Below are positions 34,179 to 46,700 of a stretch of DNA of 64,000 nucleotides, one piece after another; position 1 is the stretch's first letter, and each line of letters starts with the position of its first letter. The translations under genes and the position numbers were made by a program. The notes beneath the pieces are model-generated. The model had not been told where the DNA came from. It saw nothing but the letters and a program-made list of their open reading frames with translations, and did no database searches. The stretch lies in the NCBI GenBank assembly GCA_025667525.1, contig CM046878.1, positions 577,448,868-577,512,867 on the forward strand, in the 5' to 3' direction. This DNA comes from Glebionis coronaria. Its lineage: Eukaryota > Streptophyta > Magnoliopsida > Asterales > Asteraceae.

Positions 34179-34479
34179 GTTCATAGGTATAATTTGCCCA
34201 AAAAATTTCATCTTTGACACGTACATGCGTTGACATATGCTCCGTCGCAACGCGCGAATACATTCCCACTCGTTTTATAATAAAACACAACTGGTTATGA
34301 TTCGAACTTTTAGCAACGACCGGGAGTTGGTAGCAAGTCAATTTGAATTTGATTTCCTTACTTTTAAAATATCTTTTTAAAGCTCGAACTAGTTAGGAAT
34401 GCATGCACATATATTTATAACTCGTACTAGTTAAGAATGCATGCTCACTATACCATTAGTACTATCCTCATCGACATTT

Positions 34480-34920
34480 TAGGTTGTCTTCGGCGACATG
34501 TCGTTGGGATTCTTTTCCTCCGCGATAGGTCGCCGAGGAATATTCAATGGTGAACGTTCGAAGGGGATTCATTGCCCATCGACAATCCCCAACGACAAGT
34601 GGGATCCAATCCTTTTTCTGTCAACAAAAAACACGCCATGGTGGACACTTGCTCCCCGGCGACATGTCTTCCGAGACTACTTTCGTATATCGTTGACTTG
34701 TCAACGCCCGGGTAGGACTTTTGTCGTTTAGTGGTACGTTTCCCCGAAGACATTTAGCCGGGGAAAAATTTTCGTATTACGTTGACCGTCAACGCTCACG
34801 AGCATCTTTTTTTCGTTTAGTAGGGCTTTCCCCCGGCTACATATTGCCGGGGATAAGTGTTGACAAAACATAAAAGTCAATCTTGGCCGTTGTTTTCCCC
34901 GGCATTATGTCGCCGGGAAA
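34480..34920. repeat. CACTA subterminal palindromes, left side, copy B
   Basis: Degenerate copies of CCCCGGCGACATGTCGCCGG occur near 34485-34510, 34520-34535, 34652-34672, 34741-34763, 34829-34853 and 34896-34918. They match the right-end cluster and are the likely transposase-binding region. Confidence 0.65.
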
Positions 34921-35280
34921 AGTCTGCATTTTTTTAATAGCAGCCTGCACAGCAAGAATTTTCCATAATTTTTTCCGAAAAAATATACCAAATCCTAAAA
35001 CCTGTATACACCAATATGTAATCTACCCAAATACATTACAACTCGTACCAAAACATAATAAAATATAACGGATCAATACATTTGATATATTAAAGCTAGA
35101 TTCGTCCAAAATCATACCAAGCACATATAGTCTCAAAACGGGTGACAATATATTCACCTAGCTAGATAACATTTTCTAATTAAAAATAACGGGAATAAAT
35201 TGTTCACTTTAGGGACGCCTAATAAACTACAAGACACAAAATAGCATATGTTTACCCCACATCACCTATTCCTCATCCTC

Positions 35281-35517
35281 CTAGTCGTCATCGTCATCAC
35301 CCATCTCATCATCAACATCTGGGTTTTCTACCCCGTAACTACTGTTGCCAGTACCACGCACTGGAGTCGTGCTAAGCCATGTAAGCATATGCGAAATATT
35401 ACCGTCTTTCCTATAAAGCTTCGTGAATATATTTATCTTTTGCATTATCTTCTTGCTTTTTTTCTTTATGCTATCGTTATCCTTCTTTAGCTTTTCGATC
35501 TCATAGGATGGCTGCAT
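35281..35517 (-). pseudogene. C-terminal coiled-coil/acidic tail of CACTA protein, copy B
   Basis: The minus frame reads MQPSYEIEKLKKDNDSIKKK with leucine/lysine heptads and ends DDEMGDDDDD. A coiled coil followed by an acidic end is the usual C-terminus of the Ptta/En/Spm protein, whose central parts lie just upstream at 36012-36765. There is no counterpart in copy A because that part is missing from the window. Confidence 0.45.
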
Positions 35518-35964
35518 TCAGGAGGGTGCATAGGAAAAGAGTTGTATTAAAACACAACCATTACAATACTCGGGAGGTACCACCGCCCCTTGCTCGGGCG
35601 AGCCAGTCGAACGATCTCCTGTTCCATTTAGGGCACACCGATGGGGTGTGTTGTAGCCTAACTCCCGTAACCTAATCATCTCATCCTACGTACTAAAAAA
35701 CACAAGATAGTTAATATATTAGTCAGGTTTCCCAGGCATGGTTTCTCGAAAAATAGTTAAAGTGACACTATTTGATACAATACATACATGTATGGCTTGG
35801 TCCTCGGGGGTTGCGAAAGCGCCGCCTACTGTATGATGACGGAAGAATGTTTAAATAAGAGACGGGCATTCCTATGTATTTGTGCCCCTCATCTTCACAT
35901 ACACACGTATATAAGATGAAATAAATTAAAAACGAAAAATCACAACACACGAAAGCGTTAATAA

Positions 35965-35992
35965 GATATATATATATATATATATATATAAT
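35965..35992. repeat. (TA)n tract in CACTA copy B
   Basis: A short TA tract. It is the paralogue of the tract at 15353-15398, but here no transposon has inserted beside it. Confidence 0.8.
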
Positions 35993-36011
35993 AATTATAA
36001 TCTTCATTACC

Positions 36012-36765
36012 ATGACATTTTGGAAGGCAAGAACAGACCGAGATCCTTGCCGGCTTACAACCTTGCTCTTTGCCCTGTTTTTTGAGTTATGGGCAACCGG
36101 GGCACGGTTCTTTGGATCATTCCAAAAAGCAACGTGCTTATCCCAATCTTCCTCGCTTACGCTCGGGGGACGGGTTTTTTCGGATCCGCTCCACGTAAAA
36201 TTGATATCCTCGTCGAGGACCTATCACTTTTCTTGAAATGTTGTGTTGTAAGATTTTTGATAAGGGGCATCTATGCCCGCATAGATTTGATTCTGTCGAT
36301 CATATTCTCGGTGCGCACGGAGGTCAAACAACATCTAAAATCTTATACAACAAAAAAGAAGTAAGAGATATAACTTACATATTTATCAAAATTTGTTTAT
36401 TTATTTATATGTTATAAATAAATAAACAAATTTAGATAAATATACACAATTAAGTAAATAAACACGATAATGATATATAAACATAAAATAATAATGAAAT
36501 AACTTACCTCCATCCAGGTTAGAACCCCCGACTTAGCTTCGTCTGGCATCTCGTGCCAAGAAGGGTAGTGCTTTGGCAACCTCCTAATGATCTCCCCAAG
36601 GCAGTTTCCCCATTTGGCGGCATACTCACCAGTAGGCATCCGATTGCTTTGGTCCTCAAGAACAAACTTAATCGGGAAACGACCATGTGTCTCCTTGAGC
36701 TGGCGGAATGCGTAGTTCCGGGTCTCCTTGCGGGTATGCATCGTGCACGCAGTCCTGTCACCCAA
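36012..36765 (-). pseudogene. Ptta/En/Spm-type transposase remnant, copy B
   Basis: Three minus-strand exon-like pieces. The first (36765-36493) reads MHTRKETRNYAFRQLKETHG, then AAKWGNCLGEIIRRLPKHYP, and ends at TGGATGGAG before a GTAAGT donor. The second (about 36345-36230) contains HREYDRQNQIYAGIDAPYQK. The third (about 36135-36012) contains AFWNDPKNRAPVAHNSKNRA, then VVSRQGSRS. This is the standard order of the plant Ptta/En/Spm module. This copy is better preserved than copy A, though a full gene was not assembled. Confidence 0.6.
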
Positions 36766-37153
36766 ATTGGGTTTTTGCTTCCCCGTGCCTATAAAATCAA
36801 GTTAGTGATAAAACTATAAAATTTAACGGCAAGCAAATTCAATGTATCAAGTTTATGTTGGCATTACAATAATAAAAAAAATCTTACCTCGATTATTGTA
36901 GCAATTCCTGGTGGGAATTTGAGATGCCGGACGACGATCCTCACCACCACCGTCACCGTCGTGACCCAACGCAACATCTGTTGACATCTGCACAAGTAGC
37001 ATTAGGATAACATAAAGAAATTCATGAGCAAAATAATAAAAGCATGCACATATGCAAATACATACACATCCAAATAAACATACAAATTTAAAGAATCCAC
37101 AATCGTTTCATTCATTCATTCAAATAGTGTCTTTTACAAGTTACAACTAAAGA

Positions 37154-37690
37154 TCAATCTTCTTCTTCACTATAATAAACCTTGTCTACACCATCATCAA
37201 GATCAAGGTTGACAAGGCCTTCATCGTCGGACGAATTTTCAAAATCATAAGGAATACAGTCTCCCTTGCTAATAATATCGTCTTCGTCTTCAACATCTAA
37301 TATATTTGGTGGTGCATAAACATCTATTGATTCACCTTTTATATGCAAGGCCGAAATTTCCAAGACGTCGGTACTAGTAGAAAGTGCGAGATCAGATGAG
37401 TTGGCGGCATATATAACATCAGGATTGGCCTCTACCAGATTGACACCCCGTTGAAAACTTTATATGACTCATGTGTTCGACGACCTTCCAACCGGATGGT
37501 CGTCTGGTCTATACCACAATGACACCCATGCTATTTTGGGTTGTACGACGTGCATCAAGGCTGTGGACGAAAAACCTCACACCGTCGACTACTCAAGAGT
37601 TGAGTGAGAATGGAGTTGGTCTTGGCCCACAAGCCAAAGTGAATAACTCGCTATCTTCGGCAACACGTGGGTCTTTGTCTACGTAAAGTT
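37154..37690 (-). pseudogene. DUF4216 region of CACTA protein, copy B
   Basis: Starts VRQLYVDKDPRVAEDSELF after an AG acceptor, then VVDGVRFFVHSLDARRTTQN. A TGA stop lies just before VVDG, and further stops or frame changes occur before the acidic tail (DEDDIISKGDCIPYDFENSS) that ends at 37154. It is dead in a different way from copy A, whose break is near 16900. Confidence 0.6.
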
Positions 37691-38052
37691 GACGGACCTA
37701 TGAAGTAAGATAATATCAGATAGAGAACACAAAATATCATGTTGCTATTTTTATATGATTTTTTTTATAAGTTTACCTTTCCCAACCCAGTCGGGGAATT
37801 CTTCTTCCATTTTCTTGTCGTTTTTGTCTGGAAATTCACTAAAAGATGTTCATGGTGTTAGAATAAGTCGTCGAAAAGATAATTTAAGAAAAAGAGGTTT
37901 CAAAATAAAAACACGTACCTCCTGGACTTGGCCTGGTACGTGTCGAGTTCAAGACTATTGTGAAGTATATACCATATCACTTTCTTCAGTTCTTGAGGAT
38001 CAAAATGAATAATCAAACGGGAACCAAGCGGTCTACATGATGATTTGAACAC

Positions 38053-38330
38053 TTAAAACTGAGACTTTGGAGGAGGGAAATCCACATTACGGTCTGGATG
38101 AATAAATTTTGTGGTAACATCGCGAAAATAATGAGAGCTGAAAGTCAATGCTTCTCCTGCAACATAACCTTCCGCAGTCGAACCTTTCGTCTTAGCTTTA
38201 TTTCGTACAAAAATTTTTAGCGCCTTCATATACCTTTCAAATGAATACATCTACCATGGGTGAATAGGCCCGACCTATATAGGAGAAAATTTCGGTAGCA
38301 TATCGCCCAACTACTCAAATACGTGTTTAA
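38053..38330 (-). pseudogene. DUF4218 region of CACTA transposase, copy B
   Basis: Contains YSFERYMKALKIFVRNKAKT, then KGSTAEGYVAGEALTFSSHY, the DUF4218 core. The upstream HPRW portion is interrupted (a stop replaces Trp before MYSF). It is the paralogue of 17451-17783. Confidence 0.6.
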
Positions 38331-38599
38331 AGACATATTCTTAGGAGTAAAGGAGAAATACTAATGAAATCATCTCAAATAATAAACAAATGTTACACAT
38401 TCATATCCTAAATAAGACAAAAAATTCAAAAATCAGTCATAAACAGGGGACTTTCAGAAGTTAATTTTTAATAAATTAACTTCGGACGGGTTTTCTATAG
38501 GATGATTAAATTTAAACGGGAATCTTCCAAACTTAATCGCTAAAATCCTAAAACATTCCTAAAGATTTACTTCAATAAAACAAATATCAAATGCATATA

Positions 38600-38885
38600 C
38601 GGGTTTTCTAATAATCTAGCTTAATAGAATAAGCTGTTTTTAAACGGCTTTTTCTTATAAGTTAGCTTATTAGAATAAGTTGTTTAAAAACAGCTTATTA
38701 GAATAAGTTGTTTAAAATCAGCTTATTAGAATAATCTGTTTAAAAACAACTTATTTTAAAAGTAGATTATTCTAATAAGCTGTTTAACTTATGAGAATAA
38801 GCTATTTAAAAACGCTTATTAGAATAAGTTGTTTAAAAATATTCTTTGAATAAGCTGTCTAAAAACAGCTTATTAGAAACAATCA
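38600..38885. repeat. Array of TTAGAATAAGCTGTTT repeats, copy B
   Basis: Same degenerate, partly inverted repeat as 18010-18300. Confidence 0.7.
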
Positions 38886-39065
38886 AATAATCGTATACCA
38901 TTCAAAACCATTTCGCGACGACATGTCCCTGATGATACCAAACGGATTAAAAAAATCTTACCTTCACTGGGGAAAGCCTACTGTCGTGTACCACTAACTG
39001 TCGTTGCCTACTCCTACTATAACTTGAAACAAACAAACAAAACATCAATTTATATTAAAAAATAA

Positions 39066-39381
39066 GCGAGAATTGTAAAAATCGTCCTTGTGGTTTGGTC
39101 AAATTGCAGGTTTGGTCCGTCAAGTTTTGAAATTGCAAAAATTTTCCGTGTGGTTTGGCCAAATTGCAAGTTCGGTCCTTTTACGACCAGAAATAACTAA
39201 AATACCCTCGTCTTCATTCTTTAGTTTTTTGTATGAGCAAGCATATTTTGGTAATTTCATGTCGTAAAAGGACCAAAATTGCAACCCAAGGTTTGCTACA
39301 CGAATGATTTTTGAAATTCAAAACCTAAAGGACTAAACTTGCAATTTGGCCAAGCCACAAGAACATTTTTGCAATTCTCTC
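39066..39381. mobile_element. 316-bp MITE (MULE-like), copy B only
   Basis: Ends GCGAGAATTGTAAAAATCGT and, as complement, GAGAGAATTGCAAAAATGTT. Inverted similarity of about 60 bases includes TTGTGG.TTGG.CAAATTGCA. It is flanked by about 9 bp resembling TAAAAATAA, a length typical of Mutator-type insertions. The same site in copy A (18475-18490) is empty. Confidence 0.7.
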
Positions 39382-39529
39382 TAAAAATAAATATTAATTG
39401 AAATAAAAAACTCTATTAATATACTAAAAACCCTGCATTTAAGAAAAACAAATCCACCACCACCAAACTTGTTTATAGAATTATCATATAGAAGATTAAG
39501 AAAAGAATTATAGTTTAGAGGGTTTACGA

Positions 39530-39840
39530 GGAGTGGTTGTGGTGGTGATGCCGGTTGTGGTGCTTTAAATCGTGTCGATGTGGTGATGGACAGTGGTGAT
39601 TGAAGATGATGGTGGTTGTGGTGATGGGTAGTAGTGATTGAAGATGGTGGTGATAAGTGGTGATGAGCGGTGATGGGTGATGATTGGCGATGTTCGTCGG
39701 GGTGTGCTAATTGGAGATGGTGGTTGTGGTGATGGGCCGTGGTGATTGAAGATGGCGGTGATAAGTGGTGATTGATGATGATGGTGATGAGTAATGATTG
39801 GTGATGTTCGTCAAGGTGTGCTGGTGATGAGTGGTAATAC
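39530..39840. repeat. GTGGTGATG-rich tract, copy B
   Basis: Paralogue of 18650-18970. Its minus-strand translation is a His-rich low-complexity string without domain content. Confidence 0.7.
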
Positions 39841-40335
39841 ATATATTTTTTAGATAAGGAGAACTGGTCAAAGGGATATACCTATTGACGACATTCCCCG
39901 ACGACATGTCGCCGGGGATTCTTTTTGGATTTGTCTTATAGTGAAAAACGCGCGATGTTGAAAATTTAGGGGGGAAGGGGTTTCCCCGACGACATGTCTC
40001 CGGGGATTGTTTGGTATCAGTTTGACTTGTCAAAGCCAAAGTTATGTACCTACTTTTGTCGTTTAATTGTACTTTTCCCGGAAAGAAGTCACCGAGGAAT
40101 CTCTCCATCAAAATTTCATAAATATTGTTTAGTTATTTATTGCCTTTTTAAATATAATTATTATTTATAAAATACTGTTTATAAAAAATTACTTATAAAA
40201 TGATAATTATAAAATATCATCCCGGTCGGTTTAATTTCTTGGTTCGTTCCAGTCCAGTCGTTTTGGTTTCTTGATTTATTCCGGATCGATTGATTTTCTT
40301 TCTCAATTCGATCCAGTCCGGTCGGTTACTTTCTC

Positions 40336-41720
40336 GACTCATTCATTAAACATCTAACGTACAACCATAACATACCGACTCATCGTTTAAACATCTAAGG
40401 TACAACCTTAACATACCGACTCATCGTTTAAACATCTAAGGTAGAAGCATAACATACCAACTCATCGTTTAAAAATCTAAGGTACATTCATAACATACCA
40501 ACTCAGCGTTTAAACATCTAAGGTACAACCATAACATACCGACTCATCCCCATTGAACATCTAACCTAAAATCATAACACACCGACGCATCCATTGCACA
40601 TCTAAGGTACAACCATAACATAGCGGCTCATCATTTAAACATATAAGGTACAACCATAACATACTGACTCATCGTTTAAACATCCAAGGTACAACTATAA
40701 CATATCAATTCATCCTTTAAACAATTAAGGTACAACCATAACATAACGACTCATATTTTAAACATCTAAGGTACAACCATAACTACGAGCCCGTTACATT
40801 AATATATTGTTGGAACGACCGATCCTTCTAAAATACATAAAACGTATTTCCAACAAACTCATCATTGAATATCTAAGGTACGAACATAACATACCGACTC
40901 ATCGTTTAAACATCTAAGGACCAACCATAACGTATCGATTCACTATTTAAACATCTAAGGTACAACCATAACATATTGAGTCACCGTTTAAACATCTAAG
41001 GAACCACCATAACATATCGACTCATCCACTGAACATCAAAGGTAAAACCATAGCATACCGACTCATATTTTAAACATATAAGGTACAACCATAACATACT
41101 GACTCGTCGTGTAAACTTCTAAGGTACAACCATAACATATCGACTCATCTGTTAAACATCTAAGGTACAATCATAACATACCGACTCATCGTTTAGCATC
41201 TAAGGTACAACCATAGCATACCGACTAATCATTTAAATATATAAGGTACAACCATAATATATCGACTCATTGTTTGAACATCTAAGGTACAACCATAACA
41301 TACCGACTCATCGCTTAGACATCTAGCGTATAACCATAACATATCGACTCATCAATTGAACATCTAACGTACAACCGTAACATACCGACTCATCAATTTA
41401 ACATCTAAGCTACACCCATAATATACCGACTCATTGTTTGAACATCTAATGCATAACCATAGCATACCGACTCATCGCTTAAACATCTAAGATACAACCA
41501 TAACACACCGACTCATCCATTGAACATCTAAGGTAAAACCTTAACATATCGACTCACTGTTTGAACATTTAACATACAACCATAACATACCAACTCATCC
41601 ATTGAACATCTAACGTACAACTATAACATAGTGACTCATCCATTGAACATCTAATGAACAACACTAACATACCAACTCATCCATTGAACATCTAAGGTAC
41701 AACCATAACATACCGACTAA
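40336..41720. repeat. 41-bp minisatellite, copy B (about 32 units)
   Basis: Same unit as copy A (CATCTAAGGTACAACC, then CATACCGACTCATC). It is shorter and interrupted at about 40786-40862 by unrelated sequence. It is followed by the AATGTTAACTAATCGT repeat to about 41840. Confidence 0.85.
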
Positions 41721-42003
41721 TCATGATTAATGTTAACAAATCGTTATGAATATTAACTAATCGTGATCAATGTTAACTAATCGTTATGAATGTTAACTAA
41801 TCGTGATGAATGTTAACAAACCATGATGAATGTTAACTAATCATCGGCGAGAAAACGTTGGCGGGAAAATGTTAGCCGTTTCCCTCCCTTTTGTTTACCA
41901 TAAAAACACATGTTATCTTTATAACCATACATATTCTTATCAACACAACCACCAACTGATCACACACACTTATCATCACAATGACTGACTAACACATTTT
42001 TAT

Positions 42004-44586
42004 TGTAATACCCGCTCTGATATAGAGACAAAGTGTCACGTTATGGTGTCATATCAGAAATGCATAATAATAAAAACTCGAAATAATACTCTTCTATTAA
42101 AGTTCATATAATAATATCTTTTGAAATAAAACTGAAATAGAAAGCTCCAAACTATAAATACTGAAGCATGAATCCTTCAGCATTTTCGACACAAGGGTAA
42201 TTCTAATGAACTGCACTCAAACCCATCTTCTACATCCCAACTTCTCGCTATAAACATGCCGCATGAAAAATAAACATGGCTGAGCAAAACGCTCAGTGAA
42301 CGGATATAACAAAAGCTGTAAAGATAAAGGGAGATACAAAACTTGTGAATCATAAATTGTAACGTTGTAAGTGTAAGGGTTAACATGGAGTAATAAATTA
42401 AAGATAGTGAAGGTGTAAGAAAAATGCCCACGAGCTCATATCACCTATCATAATCATACAGTCACATCAGTCACATAAGTGTACATAGGTGGATCAAACC
42501 TAATGTACCGAAAGCGATATGGGGCATATAGCACATACAACCCATTCACTAAATCATAATCATACTTACCATAGCCTAGGATGCATCCATACGCCCCCTG
42601 CAAAACAGAATAACACGTACACTAGCTCATGACTAGCATACGTACTCGGAAAATATATAGCAAAATGGCCATCAAAATGGAACGCCATGGACTAATCACA
42701 CTGCCCCAGTTAGTGTCATGCCATCCGGTGTATCGAACGACATGGTCATGGTACCTCCATGACTAGTTTATATGGCTCGGGCAAAAGGGTTAAGGGTAAT
42801 CATAAGACACACAAAACAAAGCATAGTCATAAGGGATCATACGAATAGTTTTTCACAAGGCATACAAATGCATACGAAATCAATTTGAGGCATATATTTC
42901 ATAATGAATCAAGGAGTCACAGAGTTCATAATAAATCAGCGAGTAACATATTTGGGAACATATCAAAGGCTTAGGAATACCATACAAAACAAGTATGGAA
43001 AGGAATTGAAAGTGTTCTTACTAAAAGAACCGAATATCCGTAACGTATCGAAAAACAAAACAACGATCCGTACACAACGTAACGAGTCCTAATCCAGTGT
43101 CACCAGCGCTACAATATATAACAACATCATACCTACTGTTCATATAACATATATTACAAGTTTCCGTGATTTGGTGATTTAAAACCCTAGTTTTCCATTT
43201 TCTTAAAACTTGTTATTTAGGGTCTGTTTTTAAAGGTCACACTGTAAACCATCTTTCCCAAACCCTAATCACTGGTTAAAGGCCATAATTGAAAACTACA
43301 TTCAAATAGCATAATCATAGACTCTGGATTCACTTAAAAAGCTATCCCGAAACTCACTTTATAACTTTTAGAAAATGACTCATTTTCTTAAACCTGATTT
43401 TAGTGGACTGTTTTCAAAGAACTGATTCTTAGACATAGTTCTCGACACTTACAAATTTATTAGAGACCAGGTTTGAAAACTAGACTCAACGGGAATAATC
43501 ATAGGCTTTTAAAACACTTAAAAAAGTATCATAAAACTCATTTTACAGCCCTTACAAGATGATCCAAAAACCGGACAACTTTGGATCCTTATTTTGTTTT
43601 AAAGTTTTTAGAGGTCTAAATCATGATAGGATGTTTATATCATGTTATATCTCATGTAATAACTTATCAAAAAAACCATTTTAGGGCTGATCTAAAAAGA
43701 TCTAACACATGAAAAGGTTTTTAATTCATTAAATCACCAAAACACAGTTTTAAGGTTCATAAAACCATAATCAACACAATACATTAAAATATAATAGAAA
43801 CACCATGGTGACACATGGTTTAGGGGTTGAATAATTACCTACAACATAAATATGATGATCAAGAGACCACCACAACACTAAAACATTAAGAAAGGAGGAA
43901 AATGGAGGAAAAACACCCAAAAAGAGGCCTAAAACCTCAAGGTTTCTTCATTGGAGGTTTAGAGAAAACCTTAGCAAAATCAACAATGGAATTTTTGGAG
44001 TCTAAGGACAATATGGGATGGAATATATTAATTAGGGGTAGGGGTTATGTAATTTTTTGAAGTTTATAAGTTAGGGAAACGTAATTGTCATGATTTTATT
44101 TAGTTTATACCTTTAACTTATTTTGTATTAAAAACAAATCTCCTTCCCTTTTTCTTTGATCAAACCCACAGCCAAAACATAATTGATAAGACCAAATATT
44201 ATTTATACCAAGTTTACAAAGTCTTACAAATATTTGCTAATTAATTTTACACCATTTTCTCTTTTTAAGCCTTAATAAGTTAAGTAATAAAACTAAATAA
44301 AATCTCTAAAATATACACATATATATCCGGCCTAAATAAGATTTTTATAAAAATGTATATTTATTTCTTATTAAATAAACTATATAGTATATGATTATTA
44401 ATTCCAAAAGATTTAGAACATAAGGTTTAATTATTTTAAACTTATATAAATAATTAAATGCACACTTTTAAATTTTCATAAATGAAATTAAATTTCAGAA
44501 ATGAAATGAATTTTTAGAAATGAACTTTAAATTTCCAAAATGACATAAATAACCAAAAGTCGTATTCTCAAAATGCAGGTTTTACA
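42004..44586. mobile_element. TG...CA insertion in CACTA copy B, solo-LTR candidate
   Basis: Copy A runs straight from ACACATTGTTAT to TATAAAGATG. Copy B has 2.6 kb inserted between, beginning TGTAATACCCG and ending GGTTTTACA. Flanks TTTAT and GCTAT could both derive from GTTAT, the empty-site sequence. TG...CA ends and no recognised coding suggest a solo LTR of a large retrotransposon. No second LTR or primer site was found inside. Confidence 0.5.
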
Positions 44587-44590
44587 GCTA

Positions 44591-44740
44591 TTATGAAGAT
44601 GTTGGAGCGTGAAGCTTTTTCGTGTCGTTGTGGATATGGAGATCTAGTTCTACGAGAATCATGGCAACCTGAAACTCTTGGTAAACCATAATGTGCATGT
44701 CCACGTTCACAGGTGAAACGTCGCATGTTTTTCATTTGTG
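44591..44740 (+). pseudogene. zf-GRF-like zinc-finger fragment in CACTA copy B
   Basis: Plus strand from about 44598 reads MLEREAFSCRCGYGDLVLRE, then SWQPETLGKP, a stop, CACPRSQVKRR. The stop that kills copy A is Arg here, while a different codon (TAA for Tyr) is broken, so the common ancestor could have been open. Confidence 0.35.
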
Positions 44741-46029
44741 TTATATAAAAATAAATTTGATAGTTGTTAAACATTAGCTGCTTTACTCTTTAATAGTGTC
44801 AAGTACAATATTATGGATGTAATGTTTTTATGTAAAGACGAATGAGTTACTACTTGTTAGTTCTCTTGGAGCTTCAGTGACTCCATGTTCTTCTCCAAGC
44901 TCTTCTCGGAGACCTTCAACGATTCCAATTTCTTCTCCAAGCTCTTCTTAGAGACCTTCAACGACTCTAATTTCTTCTCCAATCTCTTTAGCATGTGCAG
45001 ACTGCGTGCACTTGATTGGAAAGATAAAGGTACTTAAGAAAAATATAGAACTTTATATGCATCCTGAGATGTACATAATGCTTCACTATTACACGACATT
45101 TACAATGACATGGGGGACATTAGTTTAAACTAGTTTGTGATGGGTTCATTGTCGTGTGTATGGGCCTATTATCTTTGTGATATGCATGTTTAAGTGCATG
45201 TTTAAGTGTCCGTGTCAAATAACACTATGTTTAAGCATGTCTGTCTGTAAGTCTCCCATGTGTTTTCACAAGTGGTATGTATAATATTTTGAATAAATAA
45301 ATGTTTATTTGTACAAAATACTCATTTTGTAGTATATAAACGTCGGAGAGTAATATGAGAATAAAATGACACATCATTCGTCGTGTTAACATGCATCACA
45401 ATAGTGTAGAAAAAAGAATTATATATTGTATAAATAATAATTATATAGTTACACTTTATTTTATCAATAATACTTATATAGTTTTTTCGTAAAATAAATA
45501 AATATAGTGTAAATAATAAACATTAAATATTTGGACCACTTTTCCCCGGTGACATGTCAGCGGAGATACTTTGACGGGTAAAATTCTGCCAACATTTTCG
45601 CTGCATTATTTGGGGTTTTTGTTTAGTGGGCATGTTGCTGAGGATAACTTGTCACGTATTTTAAACACGAGATTAATACTAATCCAGTGTTAAATACTCT
45701 GACCAACAAATCCCATGCGACATGTAGCCGGGTTACCTGGCGGGAAAACTTCACTCTCACTTTCTGGTAGATTTTTTGGTCAACGCTGGCCTGAAAGTTC
45801 CCCAGCAACATGTCGTTGGGGATTCTTTGGTCAAAGTTTGGCCTAAAAGTCTCCCCGCTTTGTGCCACGTCACTACGTCAGGCGCCTTTTTTTGTTTAGT
45901 GTGCTTTCCCCGACGGCAAATGTCACTGGGAAATGCTCGCTTCCTAACCTAGGAATTCTTGTAGTGACTAGCTTTTATTTTCCAAGCCCACTTAAAATTA
46001 TACTAATATAACTCCTAAATAGAAAAAGA

Positions 46030-46385
46030 GAAATGATCCATATTGTGTGGAGCAACTATGTTGCTTACTGCAATATCGTTTTTGACCATTTCACAGGTCA
46101 ACTTCAGCTCTCCTTCTTCTTATGCAATCATTTGATGTCAGCCTTTAGTTAATAACCGATGCAACAACAGATAATCCCATGCTAGCATTTGGTAACTTAA
46201 GTTAAAGTTGAGAAAACATGGGATTAACTGTTGTTCCAACGGCATCGGTGCCTCTAAATTTTTTATAGAAGGCTGGCATGGAGCGATTGCATAGGGAGAT
46301 GGGGAGTTAAATCTGACGTAGGGAATGGCATAGAAACACTGTAGCAGCAGGCAACATAGTTGAAGGCCATAACAGAGATCATTTC
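46030..46385. repeat. Foldback element, copy B
   Basis: Paralogue of 22926-23304. The central stem is 46162-46181 with about 46217-46236 (CATGGGATTA core, two mismatches, at different positions from copy A). Hairpin capacity has survived divergence of the two copies. Confidence 0.6.
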
Positions 46386-46574
46386 CACATGGAAAAATTC
46401 TAAAACTAGAAATAAAAAATACTCCATAATACAAAAAATAAAGATAATCTCACTCATATATAAAATGTTACAAATGCTTTTAGATATTCAAGCATTACTA
46501 CTTTTACTGCATGCATGTAGGGTCGTCCCGTTGATTTTAGGGGCCTTTTGCAAAAGTTACGTTACCTTATCACA

Positions 46575-46700
46575 CATACACCCAAAGCCTTTTGTTTAGT
46601 GGTTACTATTTGGCCGTATGTGACACGTGTATCGATAAAAACTTTGTGGTTAAAGTCTTGTTAAAGACATATGTATTAAATAACGGTATAGTATATGAAA
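46575..46700 (+). repeat. tRNA-derived SINE-like segment, copy B
   Basis: Diverged paralogue of 23500-23660. The A-box-like part (TTTAGTGGTTACTATTTGG) is kept, and the B-box-like part has drifted to GTGGTTAAAGTCTTG. Confidence 0.35.

Larger units (their letters stand above)
34446..45966 (-). mobile_element. CACTA (En/Spm) transposon, copy B, near full length
   Basis: The right end is the complement of CACTACAAGAATTCCT. The left end starts CACTATACCATTAG, preserving only the first five bases well. GCT precedes the left end and GCT follows the right end of copy A (ACT here), consistent with a 3-bp target duplication made before the units duplicated. Subterminal palindromes cluster inside both ends (34480-34920 and 45540-45930). 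Internal order: acidic tail (35281), Ptta/En/Spm pieces, DUF4216, DUF4218, folding repeats, GTGGTGATG tract, minisatellite, GRF-like fragment. It hosts a MITE and a TG...CA insertion absent from copy A. Confidence 0.75.
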
